Source: Chloroflexi bacterium CFX6
GTDB taxonomy: Bacteria > Chloroflexota > Anaerolineae > Anaerolineales > Villigracilaceae
Direction of reading: 5' to 3'
DNA length: 40,902 nt
Assembly: GCA_030263595.1 (NCBI GenBank)
Contig: SZPG01000028.1
Coordinates: forward strand, 1-40,902
Shown: positions 1 through 8,014 of the stretch, piece after piece
How positions within the stretch are numbered: position 1 is the stretch's first letter
Layout: each line of letters begins with the position of its first letter
Notes under the pieces: model-generated
What the model saw: the letters and a program-made list of their open reading frames with translations, nothing else
Databases searched by the model: none
What the model was told of the DNA's origin: nothing
Made by a program: the position numbers and the translations under genes

Positions 1-2
1 GG

Positions 3-263
3 CTAGCGCACTTCGACCACCAGTTTGATGGCGGTTCGCACCTTGTCTTCGATGGTCACATCCGCGAACTCCGGCACACAGACCACGTCCAGCCCGTCGT
101 TCTTCAGATATCCGACCGCCAGCACCAGCGCCTTCACCGCCTGGTTCACCGCTCCGGCGCCGATCGCCTGCACTTCCGCCCGCTTGTGTTCGCGGACGAC
201 ACCCGCAATTGCCCCGGCAACGGCAGAGGTACGGGAGTTTGCAGAAACCTTGATCATCTCCAT
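3..263 (-). CDS. spoVS: Stage V sporulation protein S (SpoVS) family protein
   Basis: An 86-residue protein starting MEMIKVSANS, with AGAIAGVVREH and GAGAVNQAVKAL, which match the small Alba-like SpoVS family across its full length. SpoVS affects septation and sporulation in Bacillus, but homologues are common in non-sporulating bacteria such as Thermus, Deinococcus and Chloroflexota, so no sporulation role is implied here. The start ATG at 263 follows a clear GGGAGG ribosome-binding site. The frame stays open further upstream, but that extension has no family similarity. The stop codon lies three bases from the window edge, and the gene is transcribed away from the DnaA-box cluster to its right. 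Confidence 0.9.
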   Translation of the reverse strand: MEMIKVSANSRTSAVAGAIAGVVREHKRAEVQAIGAGAVNQAVKALVLAVGYLKNDGLDVVCVPEFADVTIEDKVRTAIKLVVEVR

Positions 264-309
264 GGGAACCTCCCAACAATGAAAGAGGGGCTGTACTACA
301 GGCATTGTA

Positions 310-815
310 CAGGATTTAATATTTATATTCAAGCAACTTAAAGAGGATATGAGATTCGTAATAGCAGTAGGGGGTGTGGATATTGTGGACAAAGCCCCCA
401 AACCCCAAGATGTGGAGGAACTTCCCCGCTTCACTCTGGATGTGGGGCTGATTCCGTCCGAACGGCTTTTCCCTCCTGTGGAGAGATGCGGGGCAACTTA
501 TCCACCTTCCATCCACAAAAAGAGGGGATTTATCGAAGCTTCTATATTTCGTCCGGTGGAAAAGACGCCCCCCATATATGGGGTCGGCTATCCGGGCGAA
601 AAAAGTCCGCTTTACCGACTTCTCCACAAGGGACGCCGTTTATCCACAGATAATCGCGTGTTATCCACAGGCGGATTGTCCGAACAATCAGGTTTGAAAG
701 GTTGCTCCCCCTAAATATGGACGCGACGCCAGTACCGAAAGGGGAGGTTTCCCCCCTGTCGGGCGCGGCGCGGAAGCCGCTTGTGGATAACTGGAGCGCA
801 GCGTAGTCCACATTT
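310..815. other. DnaA-box cluster, candidate oriC or DnaA-regulated site
   Basis: This gene-free stretch of about 560 bases (264-821) holds three exact TTATCCACA boxes: 640-648 and 661-669 on plus, 782-790 on minus. Boxes matching at 8 of 9 bases lie at 375-383 (minus), 384-392 (minus), 498-506 (plus) and 620-628 (plus). Weaker ones sit near 477-485, 509-517 and 804-812. An AT-rich run at about 311-345 could serve as the unwinding element. Box density, mixed orientation and lack of a credible gene fit an oriC. dnaA and dnaN are not visible in the window, so this could instead be a DnaA-titrating or regulatory site. Confidence 0.6.
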
Positions 816-821
816 TCATCG

Positions 822-1475
822 TCAATCCAGGAAGATCGGCTCAGCCTGCCCCAAAACCGGGAGAGGTCTATCCACGAACAAGTCCATAAACGCGGTCAAC
901 GTGGCGAATTGCTCCCGAACGTTCCAGAAAAACAGGGAGATCTTCCGATAGTTCAGGTTGTTCGCCTCCACCCCATGCGCCTTCACGCCCAGCGCATTGC
1001 AGAGAAACAAAGCCCGCGGCAGGTGAAACTTTTGCGTCACCAACAGGGCGCTTTCCACCCCAAAGATGACCTTTGCCCGGTAACACGTATCGTAGGTGCG
1101 CCTGCCGGCGTAATCCAGAACGATGGCGTCCTCCGGCACGCCCAGAGAGACGGCATAACGGCGCATGGCAAGCGGTTCGTTGTACTCCAGCGTCGGGTTA
1201 TCGCCGCTCATCAACAGTTTTTCCGCCTTGCCGTCGAAGTACAGGCGGGCGCCGGTCTCCACCCGGTCGCGCAGGACGGCGGTGGGGGTCCCGTCTCTTC
1301 GCAAGCCCGCGCCGAAAACGATGGCGACGCGCTCGGAGGGGGCGTCCTCCGGCGGGTGGATCTTGTTCCATGCGTGCAGCGCGGTGATCAGGCGCGGCAG
1401 GACCAGTCCCAGCAAGCCCACCGCCCCCGCAAAAAGGATCGTGCGCCAGATGAATTCGAGAATCCGTTTCAACAT
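822..1475 (-). CDS. DUF218 / YdcF-SanA family membrane protein
   Basis: A 217-residue protein with one N-terminal membrane span (about residues 12-32) followed by a DUF218 domain. Visible family motifs are VFGAGLRRDG (53-62), a SGD turn (90-92), an invariant-looking Glu at 100, the YAGRRTYDT segment (about 122-130) and TQKFHLPRA (147-155). SanA and YdcF relatives are linked to envelope barrier function and polysaccharide metabolism, but their chemistry is poorly defined. The start is probably leaderless: a TAAAAT -10 element lies at 1483-1488 on the minus strand, seven bases before the ATG, and no Shine-Dalgarno is present. The 3' end abuts the DnaA-box cluster. Confidence 0.8.
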   Translation of the reverse strand: MLKRILEFIWRTILFAGAVGLLGLVLPRLITALHAWNKIHPPEDAPSERVAIVFGAGLRRDGTPTAVLRDRVETGARLYFDGKAEKLLMSGDNPTLEYNEPLAMRRYAVSLGVPEDAIVLDYAGRRTYDTCYRAKVIFGVESALLVTQKFHLPRALFLCNALGVKAHGVEANNLNYRKISLFFWNVREQFATLTAFMDLFVDRPLPVLGQAEPIFLD

Positions 1476-1644
1476 GGCGGCGATTTTACCGAAAAAGGGG
1501 AAACCCCGCGCGGGATTATGAAAATCCGCTAATGAAGGGCTGTAACATATTTCGACCCGCAGGGTCTTGTAACTAAAGCGTTGAGGATGGTCCCGACGAC
1601 ATAGAGCGTCCAGTCAACAAAAATGAAAGAAGTTCCCCGGGGGG

Positions 1645-1672
1645 TTGAAAAAGAATTGAAATTGACTAGAAT
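1645..1672 (+). promoter_or_regulatory. Sigma-70-type promoter of first Flp pilin gene
   Basis: TTGAAA at 1645-1650 and TAGAAT at 1667-1672 are separated by 16 bases, about 55 bases upstream of the pilin ATG. The same TTGAAA/16-base arrangement precedes the second pilin gene, which supports both. Confidence 0.5.
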
Positions 1673-1727
1673 GGTAATACCCGGGAACGCCGCCTCGGAC
1701 AATATTTTTTAGGAAAGGATTTCTGCC

Positions 1728-1883
1728 ATGTTATTCGCTCCCACAGAAGAAGGACAGGGGCTCGTCGAGTACGCGATCATTCTCGCGCTCGTCTCCATCG
1801 TCGTGATTGCCGTCATGCGCCTGCTGGGACCCCAGGTGGGCAACACCTTCAGTTCCATCAGCAGGTCCATGGACACCTTTTGA
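1728..1883 (+). CDS. flp: Flp/Fap-type pilin, copy 1
   Basis: A 51-residue prepilin. A nine-residue leader ends in Gly, followed by QGLVEYAIILAL with the conserved Glu at +5 and then a hydrophobic helix (ALVSIVVIAVMRLL). This is the standard class of Flp (Tad) prepilins cut by a TadV/CpaA-type peptidase. The C-terminal tail (GPQVGNTFSSISRSMDTF) is short, as in most Flp subunits. The SD-like GGAAAGGA precedes the ATG. A second, nearly identical gene lies 225 bases downstream. No tad/cpa assembly genes occur in the window, so the secretion machinery must be elsewhere. Confidence 0.88.
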   Translation: MLFAPTEEGQGLVEYAIILALVSIVVIAVMRLLGPQVGNTFSSISRSMDTF

Positions 1884-1924
1884 CCCGCCGCCTTTCATCG
1901 AAAACCATGCGCCAAAAGGTTACG

Positions 1925-1946
1925 CGTCCCGCCGCCCGGCGGGACG
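1925..1946 (+). terminator. Hairpin terminator between the two pilin genes
   Basis: Nine-base-pair GC-rich inverted repeat (CGTCCCGCC / GGCGGGACG) with a four-base loop, 41 bases after the first pilin stop, followed by the weak T-rich run TTGTATT. It probably separates the two pilin transcripts. Confidence 0.5.
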
Positions 1947-2017
1947 TTGTATTGGGATGCGTCGCATTGCAAAATTTTCAGCCTAACAAGGATGTAAGCA
2001 GGTTTGAAATTATTTTC

Positions 2018-2045
2018 TTGAAATATTTGCGGGGGCGAATACAAT
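2018..2045 (+). promoter_or_regulatory. Sigma-70-type promoter of second Flp pilin gene
   Basis: TTGAAA (2018-2023), a 16-base spacer and TACAAT (2040-2045), about 63 bases before the ATG. Spacing and -35 match those of the first pilin promoter. Confidence 0.55.
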
Positions 2046-2108
2046 AAGGGCAGTTCCGAGGAGCGGTTCCCGGAAAAGAAAAATTTCATTCAGAAAGGAA
2101 TTACCGTC

Positions 2109-2261
2109 ATGTTGTTCGCACCCAAGGAAAAAGGTCAGGGCCTCGTCGAGTACGCGATCATCCTCGCGCTCGTCGCCATCGTCGTGATTGCCGTCATGCG
2201 CCTGCTGGGACCCAAGATCGGCAATACCTTCAGTTCCATCAACAACTCCCTGAACGTGTAA
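2109..2261 (+). CDS. flp: Flp/Fap-type pilin, copy 2
   Basis: A 50-residue paralogue of the preceding pilin. It has the same MLFAP leader, Gly cleavage site, QGLVEYAIILAL mature N-terminus with Glu at +5, and hydrophobic helix. It differs mostly in the leader (KEK for TEE) and the tail (PKIGNTFSSINNSLNV). An AAAGGA Shine-Dalgarno precedes the ATG. It has its own promoter and sits convergent to the phosphonate transporter genes. The close similarity suggests recent tandem duplication, or two subunits of one pilus. Confidence 0.88.
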   Translation: MLFAPKEKGQGLVEYAIILALVAIVVIAVMRLLGPKIGNTFSSINNSLNV

Positions 2262-2297
2262 TTCGTGCGTCAGGCAACAAAGAAGCCCCGGGATTTC

Positions 2298-4136
2298 CTA
2301 AACGTATTTCTCCCTAAGCACGGACGAGATATAGTCCATCGATGCAACGACGACTGCAATAGCCAGCATGTTGACGCTGGCTGCCCGGTAGTTTAACAAA
2401 TTGATGTTCTGCTGGAGGATAAAACCAATCCCACCACCGCCAACAAAACCGATGATGGTTGACATGCGGACGTTGATATCCCAACGGTACATGGTGTAGG
2501 AAATATACGGCGGGATGATCTGCGGTACGACGGCAAAGACGATGGTCTGCAGGCGGTTGGCGCCGGTTGCCTGAATTGCTTCCAGCGGGCCTTCGAGAAT
2601 GCTCTCGACCTGTTCGGAATACAACTTGGCGAGCGAGGCGACCGTATGCAGCGCCAATGCAAGTACACCGGCAAACGGGCCAAGCCCTACCCAGGTTACG
2701 AAAACAATGGCCATAACGAGCGCTTCGACAGAGCGGGTGCCGTTCAGAATGGTGCGTACGATACCGTAGAGAACGCTGCCTATCGGCAACGGTTGTTTCG
2801 ATGAAGCCAGGATTGCCAATACCAACCCGACGACCGCGCCAATCCCGGCGGGCCAATAGATCGTGACGGCCGGGTTATTGAACTGATAAAACCAATCCAC
2901 TCCTTGAAGAAGAAGAACAGCGATCGCAGCGCCGGCGATGGGAGTGATGATCAGGTTGATGGCTTTCCCTGCCGCAGGAGCGATGCTGTCGCTGATCGTC
3001 TGGCCGAATTTACCAAATAAGCCGCCAAAAATCCCACCGCTGACCAGAGCAGCGATGGCGGGTACCAGCATGGTGATGATGTCTCCCAACTGGAAAATAA
3101 ACTTTCGGATGAAATAAAGCGGAACTTCTTCATTCGGTGTAAGGTACTCGCCGATCTGAAGGAGAAGTTTTCCCAGGAACAAAATAGAGATAAGCACCAG
3201 GATGGCTGCTGCCAGGGTGTAGAGCAGGTTCGCGATACGGTCTCTTGGTTGCAGTCCTGCATCCTCACCCTGAGTGGACAGGAACCACCTTACGAACATA
3301 AATCCCGAAACAGGCAGGACGACGGTGCCCGCCAGGGTGAGAAGAAATGAACTAAAAAGGGGAGATAGTAAGTTTGTGAGGAACTGAGTTGCCTTTATCC
3401 CCAACCAAATGCCTAGGGGCCATCCGATCAGCGAAAGGGAAATATTGCTGAGTGGAATCTTAATATCTGACATCAGGTTGCGGGCGGCAAAGAAACTGAC
3501 GGGGATAGCCAACAGGGTACCGAAAGCAGTGGCCAGCAGCGCCATAAACACTGTTTCAACAATTTTGTCCCAGGTGACGCGGGCTTCCTGGGAGATCGCA
3601 GGAGATCCGACACGCACTCTTCCGGTGGCGCGGATGGCCTGCGGGTCTTCCCTGACCTGACGTTTGGGGATGGTCACTTCAACCCGGAAATTACCCTGCG
3701 CATCTGCCTGGAAATTGCCCATTTGGAGGGGAACGCCATCTGGAGCCCCCGGGCTGAACCCGATGAAGTTGATCGGACCAGATGAGTTTTCCTGGAAGTT
3801 AAATCCTTCCACAACAATGGTTTCCCCCGGTTCGGCGCACGCTGCACTTGTGAGAATATACGCTCTTGACCGGTCCACCTCAGGGGGTTCGACGCTTTCT
3901 TCGGGGCACCCAAGATAAAAGGGGATCTCAACATCCACCGCTTCAAATTCATAATCGAAAATTTTTGGGTGCGCCAAAGCCCTGAGGATTCGTGTGAGCG
4001 AAGCCACGCGCCGTTCAGAACGGGTTTCTTCAAAGTTGATATCGGTCACTGTAAAGCCATACGCAAGAATGACAAAGACCAGGAGTGTTATCAACCCAAC
4101 TGCAAGGGATCTGATCGGAGATGAAATTTTTCTCAT
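2298..4136 (-). CDS. phnE: PhnE-type phosphonate ABC transporter permease, enlarged
   Basis: A 612-residue permease, about twice the usual PhnE length. The first membrane span is at residues 10-29. An extracytoplasmic domain follows, with an IPT/TIG-like immunoglobulin fold at about 100-158 (PGETIVVEGFNF, ADAQGNFRVEVTIP). The first half of the permease fold ends in the PhnE-typical FFAARNLM (215-222). Some 230 residues with extra hydrophobic segments come next, before the conserved C-terminal core (about 456-612: NGTRSVEALV, VGLGPFAGVLALALHT, and the EAA-like loop at about 515-538). It lies last in the minus-strand phnD-phnC-phnE operon, 12 bases after phnC. The substrate could be phosphonate, phosphite or another small phosphorus compound. 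Confidence 0.85.
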   Translation of the reverse strand: MRKISSPIRSLAVGLITLLVFVILAYGFTVTDINFEETRSERRVASLTRILRALAHPKIFDYEFEAVDVEIPFYLGCPEESVEPPEVDRSRAYILTSAACAEPGETIVVEGFNFQENSSGPINFIGFSPGAPDGVPLQMGNFQADAQGNFRVEVTIPKRQVREDPQAIRATGRVRVGSPAISQEARVTWDKIVETVFMALLATAFGTLLAIPVSFFAARNLMSDIKIPLSNISLSLIGWPLGIWLGIKATQFLTNLLSPLFSSFLLTLAGTVVLPVSGFMFVRWFLSTQGEDAGLQPRDRIANLLYTLAAAILVLISILFLGKLLLQIGEYLTPNEEVPLYFIRKFIFQLGDIITMLVPAIAALVSGGIFGGLFGKFGQTISDSIAPAAGKAINLIITPIAGAAIAVLLLQGVDWFYQFNNPAVTIYWPAGIGAVVGLVLAILASSKQPLPIGSVLYGIVRTILNGTRSVEALVMAIVFVTWVGLGPFAGVLALALHTVASLAKLYSEQVESILEGPLEAIQATGANRLQTIVFAVVPQIIPPYISYTMYRWDINVRMSTIIGFVGGGGIGFILQQNINLLNYRAASVNMLAIAVVVASMDYISSVLREKYV

Positions 4137-4148
4137 CGGTTGACTCCT

Positions 4149-4901
4149 TTATCCAACACGCTCTGCATCTTTGCCATAGATTTCCCGGAACTTATCATCA
4201 TCGATCTTATTTGGCGCTCCATCGAACATCAATACCCCTTCGTTGAGAGCAATTGCCCGATCTGCGTATCGATGCACCAGGTCCAGGAAGTGCAGGCTGC
4301 AAAGAACGGTGACGCCATCTTCTTTGTTGATTTTCTCAAGATATTGCATGATGGAATGGGCCAGGACGGGGTCCAGGCTGGCGACGGGTTCATCAGCCAG
4401 GATCATGGCGGGTTCCTGCATCATGGCGCGGGCTATCCCCACCCGTTGCTGCTGGCCGCCACTGAGTTCGTCGGCGCGCTTGTATGCCTGATTCTTAATG
4501 CCGACCCTGTCAAGCTGGGCGAGAGCCATTTCAATGTCGCTTTTTGGGAAGCGGTTGAGGGCGCTCAATATGGGATTGACATACCCCAGCCTCCCTGCCA
4601 GGACATTGGTGATGACCCTTGAACGGGAAACCAGGTTGAAATGCTGGAAGACCATGCCAATCTTGCGACGGATGTGGCGCATCTCATCCTGGCTGGCGGC
4701 GGTGACATCCTGTCCCTTCCAGATGATCTGTCCGCTTGTCGGTTCGATCAGCCGGTTGATACAGCGCAACAGGGTGGATTTTCCAGATCCGCTTAATCCG
4801 ATCACAGCCAGAAATTCACCCTGCTCTACGTTAAAGCTGACATTCTTGAGGGCTTGCACGTCACCATCGTACACTTTGGAGAGATTTTTGACTTCTAGCA
4901 T
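4149..4901 (-). CDS. phnC: PhnC-type phosphonate ABC transporter ATPase
   Basis: A 250-residue ABC ATPase of normal length. Walker A is GLSGSGKST (35-43), the Q-loop is around FQHFN (85-89), the signature is LSGGQQQR (146-153), Walker B is MILADEP (166-172), and the switch His is in SLHFLDL. Overall similarity is to PhnC, the energising subunit of phosphonate import. It lies between phnD and phnE on the minus strand. A strong hairpin separates it from phnD, so it is probably made at a lower level than the binding protein. Confidence 0.92.
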   Translation of the reverse strand: MLEVKNLSKVYDGDVQALKNVSFNVEQGEFLAVIGLSGSGKSTLLRCINRLIEPTSGQIIWKGQDVTAASQDEMRHIRRKIGMVFQHFNLVSRSRVITNVLAGRLGYVNPILSALNRFPKSDIEMALAQLDRVGIKNQAYKRADELSGGQQQRVGIARAMMQEPAMILADEPVASLDPVLAHSIMQYLEKINKEDGVTVLCSLHFLDLVHRYADRAIALNEGVLMFDGAPNKIDDDKFREIYGKDAERVG

Positions 4902-4986
4902 GGTGATATACCGCCTTTCTTGTGTTCCATCTCAAACGATGACGATTCGAATAAACTCGGAAAATGAATGCTGTCTAAATTTAAAT

Positions 4987-5012
4987 CTTGCCCCAGGGGT
5001 CCCTGGGGCAAG
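4987..5012 (-). terminator. Hairpin between phnD and phnC (partial terminator or stabiliser)
   Basis: A perfect 12-base-pair inverted repeat (CTTGCCCCAGGG and its complement) with two intervening bases, located in the 135-base gap after phnD. Reading on the minus strand, an AT-rich ATTTAAATTT follows. Such intercistronic hairpins commonly let the binding protein be expressed above the membrane components. Confidence 0.6.
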
Positions 5013-5036
5013 AGATAGTAAAGCGTCTAATCCTGC

Positions 5037-6149
5037 TTACTGGCCAAGGTCTTCGAGCGTGATCCCCTGCTGGGCGACCAGAATGCGGACACCGTCGAAG
5101 TTCTCGTCGGCAATTGGTCCAACTGCAGTCCAGCCGTAGAAGTTTTCGTGGCAGAGGGAGTTGGCGCAGGCTTCGTTGTCAAGACTGACAAACTCGATCA
5201 AGGCATCGATGATGGTCTGCTTCAACTCATCTGGGAAATCCGGTGAGAAGGACATGGTATCGTTGGGGATTTCCTTGGAGAGGGTCAGGATGCGGACCTC
5301 CTGAACGATGTCGGGGGCATCACCGGTCACGGTGCCGCGGGCATCCAGGACACGGTACTCACCGCACCATAACTCACCATCTGCATTCGGGGCGCAGGAG
5401 TCAACGACTTCATCCGGAACATCCGGATTATCAGTTGGCGCCCAGGAGCCTTCTGGCAGCAAGGGGGGACTGAAGAAAGCAGTGGCGACATCGGCCTGGC
5501 CATTGTAGACAGCGAGGATAGACTGCGGGTGACCGCCGGCCTCGATAGTTTCGCCAACTTCGATTCCCAAGTCGCTGAAGATGGAGGCGGGGTACAGGTA
5601 TCCAGAGGTGGAGCCAGCATCCGGGTAAGCCCACCTGGCGCCAGCCAGATCTTCCAGGGTCTGGTATTCGCTGTCGCGGGCGACGAAGAAGCCAGTCCAA
5701 TAGACATTCCAGCCACGGCGTTCGGCTGCCAGGCCGGGCTCTACACCACACAACTGGTTGGCAATCACGTAACCAAGGGCCGGGATGAAGCCGATGGTGT
5801 CATCTGGGGAGGCGCACATTTCCTCGATGGTAGCAGCATAGGAGGTTGGGACGCTGACCTCGTAGGTCAACCCAGTGGCTTCGTTCAGAGCCTGCTCGAT
5901 CAGGTCACCGCTCGAGATCATAAAGTCTACATCCACGGATGGGACGAAGAGGACCTTGATTGGGTGTTCAGGTGAACCTAAAGCCGGCATGGGTTCTTCA
6001 GTGGGGGTTGGCGGGACCTCAGTGGGCGGAACAGCGGTCGGCTCCGGAGCGGCCGGTTCCTGGGTGGGTGCCGGGGTGGCGGGGGCACAGGCGGCGAGCG
6101 CCAGCGCGAAGACCGTCATCGCGAAGAACAGATACAGTGACTTTTTCAT
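5037..6149 (-). CDS. phnD: PhnD-type phosphate/phosphonate-binding lipoprotein
   Basis: A 370-residue substrate-binding lipoprotein. The signal peptide ends in LALAAC with the lipidated Cys at 21. A Pro/Thr/Glu-rich linker to about residue 55 is followed by a PhnD-like periplasmic-binding fold. Motifs include IKVLFVPSVD, the DTIGFIPALGYVIA region, GARWAYPDAGSTSGYLYP (typical of PhnD ligand-binding loops) and QADVATAFFSPP. It has a good SD (GAGGAG) and its own promoter at 6201-6229. Paired with phnC and phnE, it should deliver a phosphonate or phosphite-like ligand. No C-P lyase or phosphonatase gene is in the window. Confidence 0.9.
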   Translation of the reverse strand: MKKSLYLFFAMTVFALALAACAPATPAPTQEPAAPEPTAVPPTEVPPTPTEEPMPALGSPEHPIKVLFVPSVDVDFMISSGDLIEQALNEATGLTYEVSVPTSYAATIEEMCASPDDTIGFIPALGYVIANQLCGVEPGLAAERRGWNVYWTGFFVARDSEYQTLEDLAGARWAYPDAGSTSGYLYPASIFSDLGIEVGETIEAGGHPQSILAVYNGQADVATAFFSPPLLPEGSWAPTDNPDVPDEVVDSCAPNADGELWCGEYRVLDARGTVTGDAPDIVQEVRILTLSKEIPNDTMSFSPDFPDELKQTIIDALIEFVSLDNEACANSLCHENFYGWTAVGPIADENFDGVRILVAQQGITLEDLGQ

Positions 6150-6200
6150 ATTCTTCTCCTCTTTGGATTTGGATTGGGAAGGGTTCCCTTACGTCGGGAG

Positions 6201-6229
6201 ATAATACAGCCTATTCGGAATTATGACAA
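6201..6229 (-). promoter_or_regulatory. Promoter of the phnDCE operon
   Basis: On the minus strand, TTGTCA (6229-6224), a 17-base spacer and TATTAT (6206-6201). The expected start site is near 6194, leaving a leader of about 45 bases with a GAGGAG ribosome-binding site before phnD. Confidence 0.6.
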
Positions 6230-6249
6230 GTGAATTTTGATTAAGAAAA

Positions 6250-7284
6250 TCATCTTTCATTCAAGAGCAAAATCAGGTCCACCCTGGATTCCTTCACAAG
6301 GAAATGGAAATCCCTGAAATCGCCGTCGTTCACCGCCTGCAATTCCTCGATGCCATAAGCCTCTTTGAACGCCGCGTTCCCCGCGTCGGTCTGCCGGATG
6401 GCGGGGATGAGATTCGCAAACAACTCGCGCATGGGCTGGGGCATGTTCGTGGAAAACGCCAGCACCTCATAGGGGATCATTTTGGGGATCTGCCAGACGA
6501 CCAGGACCTGTTCCATCAGGTCCGGCATTTCGTCCTCGAGCGAAGGAAACCTGCGCGCGTCAACGTACGTCGCGCCGAAATCGCAGATGCCTCCCACGTA
6601 CAGGGATCGCACCACCGTGGTCTGACCTCCCACGAACGCGGCGGGTCTCGCCTGGACCCGAGCCTGATTCAACGCCCCAAGCGGAATCACATACCCCGAA
6701 AGCGACCTCTCCTCGCTCCAGCACGGTTTTTTATCGTTGAACTGCGCCAGCGCGACGGACGCGTCGTCCGTGTTCCGTCCGGTCTCCGCGTTGAAATAGG
6801 ATTCGAACCCGCCCTTGCGCGGCGCAAGGAACTGCGCCCCATATTTGATCTCCTCTTCCCTCACGACCGCATATTGCGCGCGCGCCAGGTCCTTTTGATA
6901 GGCGAGCGCGTATGAAAGCGGATCGAGCAGGGCGATGTGCGCGTTTCCCATTTCGAGCGCCTCCACGAGCGCGGAGTACGACTCCGGCGCGCTCACCACC
7001 ACCACGTATCCCGTCCGTTCGGTGAACTGCGCGGCGATCTCACGCGCGGCGCTGATCTGTTCCGGCGCGTCGGCGGAAGGGGGCAGGGCGAGGATCAGGG
7101 GATTTTCCGCAAGCCCCAGTTCCCCTGTCGGCGGCGAAGCGGGAGCCGGGGTCGCCTCCGCTGTGGGCGTGGAAGGGACGGGCGTTTCAGTCGCCCGGGT
7201 CGGGGCAACGCGCGGCGAATCGCAACTCCCCAGCATGAACGCGACAAAAATGAAAGGCGTCAAAAAGATGCGCTTGTGTCTCAC
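6250..7284 (-). CDS. Second PhnD-like substrate-binding lipoprotein
   Basis: A 344-residue lipoprotein beginning at GTG (7284), with signal peptide FIFVAFMLGS and lipidated Cys 21. The frame is open much further upstream, but that part overlaps the divergent gene and lacks sense. After a Pro/Thr-rich linker comes a PhnD/SsuA-type binding fold: LILALPPSADAPEQI, RTGYVVVVSAPESYSALVEAL, GNAHIALLDPLSYALA, then FNDKKPCWSEERSLSGYVIP. It lies just upstream of phnD, in the same orientation but with a separate promoter region. It may give the PhnCE transporter a second ligand specificity; this is inference from proximity and fold. Confidence 0.78.
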   Translation of the reverse strand: MRHKRIFLTPFIFVAFMLGSCDSPRVAPTRATETPVPSTPTAEATPAPASPPTGELGLAENPLILALPPSADAPEQISAAREIAAQFTERTGYVVVVSAPESYSALVEALEMGNAHIALLDPLSYALAYQKDLARAQYAVVREEEIKYGAQFLAPRKGGFESYFNAETGRNTDDASVALAQFNDKKPCWSEERSLSGYVIPLGALNQARVQARPAAFVGGQTTVVRSLYVGGICDFGATYVDARRFPSLEDEMPDLMEQVLVVWQIPKMIPYEVLAFSTNMPQPMRELFANLIPAIRQTDAGNAAFKEAYGIEELQAVNDGDFRDFHFLVKESRVDLILLLNER

Positions 7285-7297
7285 GGTATTTGCAGAG

Positions 7298-7305
7298 ATT
7301 ATAAT
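7298..7305. promoter_or_regulatory. Palindromic -10 element shared by two divergent genes
   Basis: The octamer ATTATAAT reads TATAAT on both strands (plus 7300-7305, minus 7303-7298). It lies six bases before the ATG at 7312 on plus and 13 bases before the GTG at 7284 on minus. No good -35 was found on either strand. Symmetric -10 elements can drive divergent transcription. Confidence 0.5.
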
Positions 7306-7311
7306 ACGCCC

Positions 7312-7983
7312 ATGAAAAACAACAGCCTGCTGTCGCTTTTGATCCTGATCGTGATCGTGGTCGCCGCGTACATGATCGTGCAGACCGTGCGCGAATCCTC
7401 GCAAGCCGCGACGGCGCCCTTCCAAACGTTGAACGAACAGAACCGCGCCATGCAGACGCAGGTGGCGAACCTGCTCAACCCCACGCCGACGATCATCCCC
7501 GACCCGGTGACCTACATCAACGAGATCCGCGCGCTGGCGCGTCTGGAGACGATCCAATACAGCGTCGAAAAGGTGATCACGGGTCAAACCGGGGGCGGCG
7601 CGTTCGAGGCGTTGTTCGGCGACAAGATCCTGTTCGTCGGACACGGCACGGTCATCGCGGGTATTGACATGGAAAAACTCCGCCCCGAAGACATGCGCTA
7701 CGAAAACAACGTGCTGAGGGTAAAACTGCCTCCCGCCGAAATCTTCATCGCCACGCTCGATAACGAAAAATCCTACGTCTACGACCGCGACACCGGTTTG
7801 CTGACCAAACCCGACCCGAACCTCGAAACGCTCGTGCGGCAAAAGGCGGAGCAGGAAATCCTCAAAGCCGCGTTCGAGGACGGAATCCTCGAACAGGCAC
7901 AGATCAACGCCGAGGCGTATCTCTTCAAGTTTTTTGCGGCGCTCGGTTTTCCGAACACGATCTTTGTGGACGACCAGGGATGA
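7312..7983 (+). CDS. DUF4230 family membrane-anchored protein
   Basis: A 223-residue protein with an N-terminal membrane anchor (residues 5-23, LLSLLILIVIVVAAYMIV) followed by an extracytoplasmic domain resembling DUF4230. Visible features are INEIRALARLETIQYSVEKVI, the GHGTVIAGIDMEKL segment, LRVKLPPAEIF and a C-terminal helix ending FVDDQG. The function of DUF4230 is unknown. The start ATG has no Shine-Dalgarno and sits six bases after a TATAAT, so the mRNA is probably leaderless. It is divergent from the PhnD-like lipoprotein and convergent with the LipM-like gene. Confidence 0.72.
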   Translation: MKNNSLLSLLILIVIVVAAYMIVQTVRESSQAATAPFQTLNEQNRAMQTQVANLLNPTPTIIPDPVTYINEIRALARLETIQYSVEKVITGQTGGGAFEALFGDKILFVGHGTVIAGIDMEKLRPEDMRYENNVLRVKLPPAEIFIATLDNEKSYVYDRDTGLLTKPDPNLETLVRQKAEQEILKAAFEDGILEQAQINAEAYLFKFFAALGFPNTIFVDDQG

Positions 7984-8014
7984 CGCAAATCCGGCGAAGA
8001 CCCCTGGGATTTTC

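Noticed and set aside
349-714. Open frames on both strands inside 349-811
   Set aside because: No family similarity or ribosome-binding site, and they run through the DnaA-box cluster; better explained as non-coding.
4149-7284. Complete phosphonate catabolism cluster
   Set aside because: Only transport genes are present; no C-P lyase, phosphonatase or phosphite dehydrogenase frame was found.
7285-7842. N-terminal extension of the second PhnD-like lipoprotein
   Set aside because: The frame is open upstream but overlaps the DUF4230 gene, and a lipoprotein signal peptide begins at GTG 7284.
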